In this document: in pieces, positions 1 through 6,610 of the stretch
How positions within the stretch are numbered: position 1 is the stretch's first letter
How the letters are laid out: every line of letters begins with the position of its first letter
NCBI RefSeq assembly: GCF_014695775.1
Contig: NZ_JACJOX010000039.1
Span: forward strand, 1 to 39,710
DNA length: 39,710 nucleotides
Direction of reading: 5' to 3'
Source of the DNA: Leptolyngbya sp. FACHB-60
GTDB taxonomy: Bacteria; Cyanobacteriota; Cyanobacteriia; Phormidesmidales; Phormidesmidaceae
Made by a program: the position numbers and the translations under genes
Notes under the pieces: model-generated
Database searches by the model: none
What the model saw: only the letters and a program-made list of their open reading frames with translations
Told to the model about the DNA's origin: nothing

Positions 1-153
<153 letters not shown>

Positions 154-175
154 CCCGTTTGGTCATGGGATTCCT

Positions 176-203
176 GTAGGGGCACACTGCGGTGCGCCCC
201 TAC
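176..203. repeat. Inverted repeat in the psaA-psaB spacer
   Basis: GTAGGGGC and GCCCCTAC arms, extended by three more positions with one wobble pair, surround a short loop. The psaA-psaB spacer is only 121 bp and this hairpin takes up a quarter of it. A related palindrome (GTAGGGGC arm, also preceded by ATTC and CTG or TG) occurs at 35698-35723, so this is probably a dispersed repeat. It has no T-run, so it is not a typical terminator. Confidence 0.7.
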
Positions 204-274
204 CAGCCCCAATCCACTGCACTTCAACGAATTGCGTTTTCTGACCCATTCGTACATCAAACCTGTTTTGATTC

Positions 275-2488
275 ATGGCAACTAAATTCCCTAAATTTAG
301 CCAGGACCTGGCCCAAGATCCGACCACGCGTCGGTTCTGGTACGGGATTGCCACCGCCCACGACTTTGAAAGCCACGACGGCATGACGGAGGAGAATCTT
401 TACCAAAAGATTTTCGCCTCCCACTTTGGCCACCTGGCAATCATCTTTCTGTGGACCTCGGGCAACCTGTTCCACGTCGCCTGGCAAGGCAACTTTGAAC
501 AGTGGATCAAAGATCCGCTAGGTGTGAGACCGATCGCTCACGCGATTTGGGATCCGCAATTTGGCCAACCCGCCGTGGATGCCTTCACCCAGGCGGGGGC
601 CAGCTATCCGGTTAACATCGCATTCTCTGGGGTGTACCACTGGTGGTACACCATCGGTATGCGCACCAACAATGACCTGTACAGCGGTGCCCTGTTCCTG
701 CTGGTTTTGTCGGCGATCTTTTTGTTTGCTGGTTGGCTGCACCTTCAGCCTAAGTTTCGGCCTAGCCTGGCCTGGTTCAAAAATGCGGAATCGCGCCTGA
801 ACCACCACCTGGCTGGTCTGTTTGGCGTCAGCTCGCTGGCTTGGGCCGGTCACCTGATTCACGTCGCTATTCCCGAAGCCCGGGGGCAGCATGTGGGTTG
901 GGATAACTTCCTCTCGGTACGGCCTCACCCGGCTGGGTTGAAGCCTTTCTTTACCGGTCAGTGGGGGGTCTATGCCCAAAACCCAGACACGCCGAACCAC
1001 GCGTTTAACAGCAGTGACGGGGCCGGGTCAGCGATTCTCACCTTCTTAGGTGGATTCCACCCTCAAACCGATTCGCTGTGGCTGACGGATATGGCCCACC
1101 ACCACCTGGCGATCGCGGTGATTTTTATCATCGCCGGGCACATGTACCGGACTAACTTCGGAATTGGCCACGACATAAAGGCCATTTTGAATGCTCACAA
1201 ACCCCCTTCGGGCGCTTTGGGTGAAGGGCACAAGGGCATTTACGACACCTACAACAACTCGCTGCACTTCCAGCTAGCGTTTCACCTAGCAGCCCTAGGG
1301 GTGGTCACCTCCCTGGTAGCGCAGCACATGTACTCCATGCCGCCCTACGCCTTTATGGCTAAGGACTACACCACCCAGGCGGCTCTGTATACCCACCACC
1401 AGTACATTGCTGGATTCATTATGGTGGGGGCCTTTGCCCACGGGGCCATCTTCCTGGTGCGCGACTACGACCCCAAAGCCAACCAGAACAACGTGCTATA
1501 CCGCGTGCTGGAGCATAAGGAAGCGATCATCTCGCACCTGAGCTGGGTGTCGCTGTTCCTGGGCTTCCACACCCTAGGTCTGTATGTGCACAACGACGTG
1601 GTGGTGGCCTTTGGCACCCCCGAAAAGCAGATTCTAGTTGAGCCAGTCTTTGCTCAGTGGATTCAAGCCTCCCACGGCAAGCTGCTCTACGGCATGGATA
1701 CTCTCCTATCTAACCCGGACAGCATTGCGACGACGGCTTGGCCTAACTACGGCAACGTGTGGCTCGGCGGCTGGCTGGATGGCATTAATAGCACTACCAA
1801 CTCGCTGTTTCTGACCATTGGCCCTGGCGACTTCTTGGTTCACCATGCGATCGCCCTCGGCCTGCACACCACCACCCTAGTCTTGGTCAAGGGTGCGCTG
1901 GATGCCCGTGGTTCGAAGCTGATGCCCGACAAGAAAGACTTCGGCTATGCTTTCCCCTGCGACGGCCCCGGCCGTGGCGGCACCTGCGATGTCGGTGCGT
2001 TCGACGCTTTCTTCCTGGCGATGTTCTGGATGTTGAACACCCTTGGCTGGGTGACCTTCTACTGGCACTGGAAGCACCTCACCCTATGGTCGGGCAACAT
2101 AGCCCAGTTCAACGAAAGCTCGACTTATCTAATGGGCTGGTTCCGTGACTACCTGTGGCTTAACTCGTCGCAGCTGATTAACGGCTACAACCCTTATGGC
2201 ATGAATAACCTAGCCGTCTGGGCCTGGATGTTCCTCTTTGGACACCTGGTTTGGGCTACCGGTTTCATGTTCTTGATCTCCTGGCGGGGCTACTGGCAGG
2301 AGCTAATCGAAACTCTGGTCTGGGCCCACGAGCGCACTCCCCTGGCGAACCTGGTTCGCTGGAAGGACAAGCCCGCTGCCCTGTCCATTGTCCAAGGTCG
2401 GGTTGTAGGTCTAGCTCACTTTACGGTGGGCTACATTCTGACCTTCGCCGCCTTCTTGATCGCCTCGACCTCCAGTCGATTTGGCTAA
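275..2488 (+). CDS. psaB: Photosystem I P700 chlorophyll a apoprotein A2 (PsaB)
   Basis: The 737-residue protein has the expected PsaB length and begins [20 protein letters not shown], the conserved PsaB N-terminus. It has many hydrophobic helices with histidine-rich chlorophyll-binding segments (for example [14 protein letters not shown]). The 4Fe-4S cluster F-X loop is visible as [21 protein letters not shown], whose two cysteines pair with those of PsaA. The C-terminus ([20 protein letters not shown]) parallels the psaA tail. PsaB sits in the thylakoid membrane, binds half of P700 and contributes to plastocyanin or cytochrome c6 docking. It lies 121 bp downstream of psaA and is surely co-transcribed with it. 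Confidence 0.99.
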   Translation: MATKFPKFSQDLAQDPTTRRFWYGIATAHDFESHDGMTEENLYQKIFASHFGHLAIIFLWTSGNLFHVAWQGNFEQWIKDPLGVRPIAHAIWDPQFGQPAVDAFTQAGASYPVNIAFSGVYHWWYTIGMRTNNDLYSGALFLLVLSAIFLFAGWLHLQPKFRPSLAWFKNAESRLNHHLAGLFGVSSLAWAGHLIHVAIPEARGQHVGWDNFLSVRPHPAGLKPFFTGQWGVYAQNPDTPNHAFNSSDGAGSAILTFLGGFHPQTDSLWLTDMAHHHLAIAVIFIIAGHMYRTNFGIGHDIKAILNAHKPPSGALGEGHKGIYDTYNNSLHFQLAFHLAALGVVTSLVAQHMYSMPPYAFMAKDYTTQAALYTHHQYIAGFIMVGAFAHGAIFLVRDYDPKANQNNVLYRVLEHKEAIISHLSWVSLFLGFHTLGLYVHNDVVVAFGTPEKQILVEPVFAQWIQASHGKLLYGMDTLLSNPDSIATTAWPNYGNVWLGGWLDGINSTTNSLFLTIGPGDFLVHHAIALGLHTTTLVLVKGALDARGSKLMPDKKDFGYAFPCDGPGRGGTCDVGAFDAFFLAMFWMLNTLGWVTFYWHWKHLTLWSGNIAQFNESSTYLMGWFRDYLWLNSSQLINGYNPYGMNNLAVWAWMFLFGHLVWATGFMFLISWRGYWQELIETLVWAHERTPLANLVRWKDKPAALSIVQGRVVGLAHFTVGYILTFAAFLIASTSSRFG

Positions 2489-2507
2489 CTGGGATAGATA
2501 ATCCCTC

Positions 2508-2532
2508 GTAGGGTGGGCACTGCCCACCCTAC
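2508..2532. repeat. GTAGGGTGGGCA palindrome
   Basis: The two 12-base arms GTAGGGTGGGCA and TGCCCACCCTAC meet around a single central base. Close relatives stand at about 2643-2664, 12266-12290 and, more diverged, 30387-30411. They are always intergenic and close to a stop codon. It may act as a post-transcriptional stem after psaB or simply be a mobile palindromic repeat. Confidence 0.8.
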
Positions 2533-2805
2533 ACCCCTGGAGTAAACAGGTGGGTTGCCATTAGGCTAAACCCACCCCCAGGCAACCTTTTTCGAAAAAA
2601 AGAAATTCTTTGTTCAAGTAAGTTCTTAACGAATATCTCTAGTAGTGGGCAGTGCCCATCCTGCAAAAGACTGACCCAAATACTCATCCATAACAGGAGT
2701 CTTCTCTGCAGAATTTTGAATAATCTGAGGTGTGTTAGCGGTTCCCTACGATCGCCCTTGCCACCTCCTAACCTTGAGACGGATGGAGACTCTCCGCTTC
2801 TCAAG

Positions 2806-2846
2806 AGTCCTGGTTCTTCGGGGTAGTTGAGCCAGGACTTTTATTA
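2806..2846 (+). terminator. Probable rho-independent terminator
   Basis: An 11-bp stem (AGTCCTGGTTC with GAGCCAGGACT, one wobble pair) with a 12-base loop is followed directly by TTTTATTAT. It is on the plus strand, about 320 bp after the psaB stop and 140 bp before the next gene. It could end the psaAB transcript or a short RNA from the spacer. Confidence 0.55.
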
Positions 2847-2986
2847 TCTGTATAGCTAAAAGGATAGGTGGAGTACCGCCGTTGACGGCCTAGATCGTTT
2901 ACAGTTGCGGTGGCAAAACCGATGACCTAAAACCTACTCCGTAGGCTCATCGTGCCAGGGCCAATCTGCTCTCTTTTTCTGTGGCT

Positions 2987-3622
2987 ATGACCCCTTCCAA
3001 CCGGATTTTGGTGCTCTTTGCCCACCCTGCCCTCAATAAATCTCGCATTAACAGTCAGCTAGTGCGGGCGATCGCCGACCTTGGGGGGGTAACCCTCCAC
3101 GACCTTTACGAGGAGTATCCCGACTTCCATATCAATGTGAAGCGCGAGCAGCAGCTTCTACTTGACCACGACATCGTGGTGTGGCAGCATCCCTTTTACT
3201 GGTATAGCAGCCCCGCCATTCTCAAAGAGTGGCAAGATCTAGTGCTCGAATATGGCTTTGCCTATGGCCACGAGGGGACAGCTCTGCAAGGCAAAAAATG
3301 CCTTTCCGCCATTTCTACAGGCGGCAGCTATCAGGCTTATCAACGAGACGGCTACAACTACTACACCGTCTTTGAACTGCTAGCCCCCTTCGCCCAAACC
3401 GCGCGGCTGTGCGGCATGGACTACCTGCCGCCCTTTATTGTCCACGGCACTCACCAGCTGCTCGATGGCCCCAAAATCAGCGATCGCGCTCAAGACTATC
3501 GTCTCCTGCTTCAAGCCCTGCGCGACAACCAAATTAACTGGGCAGCGCTGCCTGGTTTGACCCAGCTTAACCAAGATTTGAGCCAGGTATTGCTCGCTCC
3601 CGAGGTGGCCCCCCATGCATAG
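2987..3622 (+). CDS. NAD(P)H oxidoreductase, KefF/KefG-like flavodoxin-fold protein
   Basis: The roughly 211-residue protein begins with a flavodoxin-like strand, RILVLFAHPALNKSRIN, whose AHPxxxxSxxN element is typical of the quinone reductase/KefF/MdaB group and contacts FMN or FAD. HDIVVWQHPFYWYSSPAILKEWQD is the characteristic second motif, and SAISTGGSYQAYQ follows. In enterobacteria KefF and KefG bind the KefC and KefB potassium efflux systems and activate them during electrophile stress. Here the gene overlaps a KefB/C-like antiporter by 8 bases, which strongly suggests the same partnership and translational coupling. A GTG two codons upstream (2981) is an alternative start. Cytoplasmic or membrane-peripheral. 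Confidence 0.88.
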   Translation: MTPSNRILVLFAHPALNKSRINSQLVRAIADLGGVTLHDLYEEYPDFHINVKREQQLLLDHDIVVWQHPFYWYSSPAILKEWQDLVLEYGFAYGHEGTALQGKKCLSAISTGGSYQAYQRDGYNYYTVFELLAPFAQTARLCGMDYLPPFIVHGTHQLLDGPKISDRAQDYRLLLQALRDNQINWAALPGLTQLNQDLSQVLLAPEVAPHA

Positions 3623-5501
3623 CGAAGACTTATTTTTTCAGGCGTTTATTTACCTAATGGCGGCAGTCCTGTCGGTGCCTTTTGCCAAACGACTGGGTCT
3701 GGGATCGGTACTGGGGTACCTGATTGCCGGAGTGATCATTGGACCGTTTGTGCTGGGTCTGGTGGGAGGAGAACAGCAAGACGACGTCATGCACTTCGCC
3801 GAATTTGGCGTGGTGATGATGCTGTTTTTGATTGGCCTGGAGCTGCGGCCTTCGCTGCTGTGGCAGCTGCGAGGGCCGATCTTAGGGCTAGGGGGCTTGC
3901 AGGTGGCAGTCACCACCGGGGCGATCGCCCTGATTGCCGTGCTGGTGGGCCTACCCTGGACCATGGCCCTGGCTATCGGCATGATTTTGTCGCTCTCGTC
4001 TACGGCGATCGTGCTGCAAACCCTGAACGAAAAGGGCCTGATGAGAACTGAGGCGGGGCAGGCCTCCTTCTCGGTGCTGCTGTTTCAGGATATTGCGGTG
4101 ATTCCGATGCTGGCTCTGCTGCCCCTGCTGGAAATGGGCCAGACCGCGATCGGTCCCCATGCAGCGGTGCTGGTAGCTACTGCCGAGGCCAGCGGGGGGC
4201 TACCCGCTTGGCAGCGAACCCTGCTAGTGATGGGGGCGGTGGGAGGCATTATTGTGGTCGGTCGGTTTTTAATGCAGCCGGTGTTTCGGTTCATTGCTGA
4301 TACGCGGCTGCGGGAGATGTTTACGGCGACGGCCCTGCTGCTGGTGATCGGCATTACCCTGATTATGCAGATGGTGGGGCTATCGCCCGCCCTGGGCACC
4401 TTCGTCGCCGGAGTAGTGCTTGCCGACAACGAGTATCGCCACGAGCTAGAAACCGACATTGAACCGTTTAAGGGCCTGCTGCTGGGCCTGTTCTTTATCT
4501 CGGTGGGGGCCAGCATCGACTTTAATGTGCTGGCCCGCCAGCCCCTGCTGATTTTGGGCTTGGTAGTTGGGCTGATGCTGCTCAAGGGGTTGGTGCTGCT
4601 GGCCCTGGGCCGTTTCTTTCGGCAGTCGCTCAGCCAAAACCTGATGTTTGCTATGGCCCTGGCTCAGGGAGGAGAGTTTTGCTTTGTGCTGTTTTCCTTT
4701 GCCCAGCAGAGCCGGGTCTTGCCGACGACCATCACCGCACCGCTGGTAGTGGTGGTGGCCCTGTCGATGGCCCTCACCCCCCTGGTGATGATTGCCAATG
4801 AACGGCTGGTGCAGCCGCGCTTTGTGAGCCAAGGCGAGCAGCGAGAACCCGACACCATCGACGATGGCGAAACCCCAGTGATCATTGCGGGTTTTGGACG
4901 CTTTGGCCAGATCGTCAATCGTCTGCTGGTTGCCAACGGAATTCAGACTACGGTGCTAGACCACGACCCGGCCACCATTGACCTGCTGCGTCAGTTTGGC
5001 CACAAGGTGTTTTATGGCGACTCATCGCGCATTGAGCTGCTCTATGCGGCAGGGGCCGCTGAGGCCAAGCTGTTTGTGATGGCGATCGACGATGTGGAAA
5101 GGTCGCTACACACCATTGACCTGGTGAAACAGCACTTTCCCCACCTGAAGATTTTGGCGCGGGCTATCGATCGCCGCCACGCCTACGAGCTGCTGCGCCG
5201 CGATGTTGCCGTCGTGGAGCGAGAAACCTTTGAATCTGCCTTGAGCTTGGGCGCTCAGGCTCTGAAGCTGCTAGGGTTTCGGGCTTACCATGCCCACCGA
5301 GCTGCCCGCATCTTTCGCCATCACGACATCAAGGCGATGCGCGAGATGGCCCAAATCGAAGCGGATATGCCGAAGCTGGTGGCTAAATCGCAGCAGCTCG
5401 CTGCCGATTTGAAGGAAGTTCTCCAATCGGATAGCTTTGATTTGCCTCGCGAAGTCGATCAGGCTTGGGATACGACAGCGCTGAAAAAGTATGGGGCTTA
5501 A
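3615..5501 (+). CDS. KefB/KefC-type monovalent cation:proton antiporter (CPA2)
   Basis: The 628-residue protein has an N-terminal Na+/H+ exchanger domain of about twelve membrane segments (residues about 7-390). It includes LGYLIAGVIIGPFVLGL, FGVVMMLFLIGLELRP, SLSSTAIVLQTLNEKG and LLLGLFFISVGASIDF, all typical of CPA2 transporters. A cytoplasmic TrkA-N (RCK) domain starts near residue 417 with the nucleotide-binding motif GFGRFGQIV (about 424-432). The pair with the upstream KefF-like oxidoreductase matches glutathione- or ligand-gated K+ efflux systems. Substrate choice (K+ or Na+) cannot be read from the sequence. The start codon lies inside the stop region of the upstream gene. Confidence 0.93.
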   Translation: MHSEDLFFQAFIYLMAAVLSVPFAKRLGLGSVLGYLIAGVIIGPFVLGLVGGEQQDDVMHFAEFGVVMMLFLIGLELRPSLLWQLRGPILGLGGLQVAVTTGAIALIAVLVGLPWTMALAIGMILSLSSTAIVLQTLNEKGLMRTEAGQASFSVLLFQDIAVIPMLALLPLLEMGQTAIGPHAAVLVATAEASGGLPAWQRTLLVMGAVGGIIVVGRFLMQPVFRFIADTRLREMFTATALLLVIGITLIMQMVGLSPALGTFVAGVVLADNEYRHELETDIEPFKGLLLGLFFISVGASIDFNVLARQPLLILGLVVGLMLLKGLVLLALGRFFRQSLSQNLMFAMALAQGGEFCFVLFSFAQQSRVLPTTITAPLVVVVALSMALTPLVMIANERLVQPRFVSQGEQREPDTIDDGETPVIIAGFGRFGQIVNRLLVANGIQTTVLDHDPATIDLLRQFGHKVFYGDSSRIELLYAAGAAEAKLFVMAIDDVERSLHTIDLVKQHFPHLKILARAIDRRHAYELLRRDVAVVERETFESALSLGAQALKLLGFRAYHAHRAARIFRHHDIKAMREMAQIEADMPKLVAKSQQLAADLKEVLQSDSFDLPREVDQAWDTTALKKYGA

Positions 5502-5543
5502 TACGGTTAGTCTTTTGAATTGCCGCTGCCGTGAGTGCAGCCG

Positions 5544-6269
5544 CTAGGGGGCGGGAGGAAGTTGCAGCTCAATGCCGACTTTGGTGCCTAGTTCGATTAC
5601 CTCGTCGGCAAATTCATTCGCGGCAGCGACTCCGCCTGCGACGCTGCCAGCGATCGCCAATGTCGTCATCGCCAAGGACGTTAAACGCTTCTTCAGCCGT
5701 GGCCAGTTGCGCTGATCGTCGGCTTTTTTGATCTCTTCTTCAACATCGTCGATGTCGATAATGAGGTCGTCTTGCACAGCCTGGGGAAACTGTGCAGCGG
5801 TTTGACGCAGATGGGCGATGATTTGCAGCAGTTCAGCGGTGCTGGTGCCGGTGGTTTGGGTCAAGCCGGAGGCGGTAATCTGAGCATTGTCGTTGGCTGT
5901 GTTGACCAGGTTGCCGATGTTGGCGTTAGAGCCCTGATTGCCAACTTTGTCGCCCATAACTTTATCGCCTGAGACTTTGTCTCCAGCAATGTTGTCGCCG
6001 TTGCCGTACTGGTGAACGGTGTTTTCCATAGCTAAGGAAGTGGGTAAAACGTCGTTGGCAGAGTAGTAGAGCTTGAGCAGCTGGCTGGTGTGCAGGGGCA
6101 GCATGGCGTAGGTCTGGCCATCGTCATCGCTGAAGTCTACTTCGTAGACATTGGAGGCGAGATGCTCGACCAGGGTGCCGACTTGCCCGGCGGTGAGGTT
6201 GTGCTCAGGCAGGTCGTGCTTGAGGGCGACAACATCTAATAGCAGAAATTGGGTTAGGGTGCTGACCAT
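5544..6269 (-). CDS. DUF4926 protein with GDK-repeat and C-terminal hydrophobic helix (putative effector or adaptor)
   Basis: This 241-residue protein combines three parts. Residues about 4-73 match my memory of DUF4926 (LLLDVVALKHDLPEH, GQVGTLVEHL, YEVDFSDDDGQTYAML). Residues about 90-112 form a glycine-aspartate repeat, GDNIAGDKVSGDKVMGDKV. The last 90 residues are helical and acidic, then basic (NWPRLKKRL), then a 16-residue hydrophobic stretch, TTLAIAGSVAGGVAAA, that could enter a membrane. ATG 6269 is preferred because GAGGTG sits six bases upstream; a GTG at 6278 would overlap the preceding stop. It is the last gene of a three-gene operon with DUF6883 and a Roco GTPase. The GDN-AGD-GDK motif recurs in the Roco C-terminus, so the two products may bind each other. 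Function is inference. Confidence 0.8.
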   Translation of the reverse strand: MVSTLTQFLLLDVVALKHDLPEHNLTAGQVGTLVEHLASNVYEVDFSDDDGQTYAMLPLHTSQLLKLYYSANDVLPTSLAMENTVHQYGNGDNIAGDKVSGDKVMGDKVGNQGSNANIGNLVNTANDNAQITASGLTQTTGTSTAELLQIIAHLRQTAAQFPQAVQDDLIIDIDDVEEEIKKADDQRNWPRLKKRLTSLAMTTLAIAGSVAGGVAAANEFADEVIELGTKVGIELQLPPAP

Positions 6270-6274
6270 GGGTA

Positions 6275-6610
6275 TCACCTCACGATGTAACAGCTTACAA
6301 GCCGGGGAAAAGATTCGGTTGGGCGAATGATCCAGGTGGTGCGGACGGTTGCGGTATTTTGGTTTCGACGAAGTGGAAAGTCAACCACATAGCGCCGACC
6401 ATACTCGTCGGTTTGGCCAGGAATGGCTTCGTACTGGCGGATAGCTACTTCGATGAGAGCTTTGAGTAATTCGGCGTCTTGACTGGTTAATCCCAAGATA
6501 GTGGTAAATAGTCTGGCTTTGTGTTTCCCCCTAGAGTGGTTGGGATTCAGGCTATAAGTCCGCAGCTTATCTAGGTCTATAAACGCAGACTCCGCATTGG
6601 GCAGATTCAT
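6275..6610 (-). CDS. DUF6883 family protein
   Basis: The 111-residue protein starts LPNAESAFIDLDKLRTYSLN, continues NHSRGKHKARLFTTILGLTSQDAELL and ends with YVVDFPLRRNQNTATVRTTW and FPRLVSCYIV. This is the DUF6883 pattern, a small basic domain that I recall being encoded next to DUF4926 genes and in toxin-like contexts; its biochemical role is not established. The start ATG overlaps the stop of the Roco gene (ATGA), and its stop lies just before the DUF4926 start. All three proteins are thus translationally linked. The conserved basic and histidine-containing stretch RGKHKAR could be functional. No membrane segment or signal peptide is visible. Confidence 0.82.
   Translation of the reverse strand: MNLPNAESAFIDLDKLRTYSLNPNHSRGKHKARLFTTILGLTSQDAELLKALIEVAIRQYEAIPGQTDEYGRRYVVDFPLRRNQNTATVRTTWIIRPTESFPRLVSCYIVR

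Larger units (their letters stand above)
2489..2986. other. Intergenic region downstream of psaB
   Basis: About 500 bp without a convincing gene. It holds a near-perfect palindrome right after psaB (2508-2532), a diverged copy of the same repeat near 2643-2664, and a terminator-like hairpin at 2806-2846. A 91-codon reading frame on the minus strand across 2529-2804 has no recognisable features and includes the repeats, so I do not count it as a gene. Confidence 0.6.

Noticed and set aside
2529..2804. 91-codon minus-strand frame downstream of psaB
   Set aside because: It includes the palindromic repeats, has no ribosome-binding site and shows no recognisable domain.
5544..6029. Separate GDK-repeat gene starting at the internal ATG 6029
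   Set aside because: No ribosome-binding site precedes it and the frame is continuous with DUF4926, so a fusion protein is the simpler reading.
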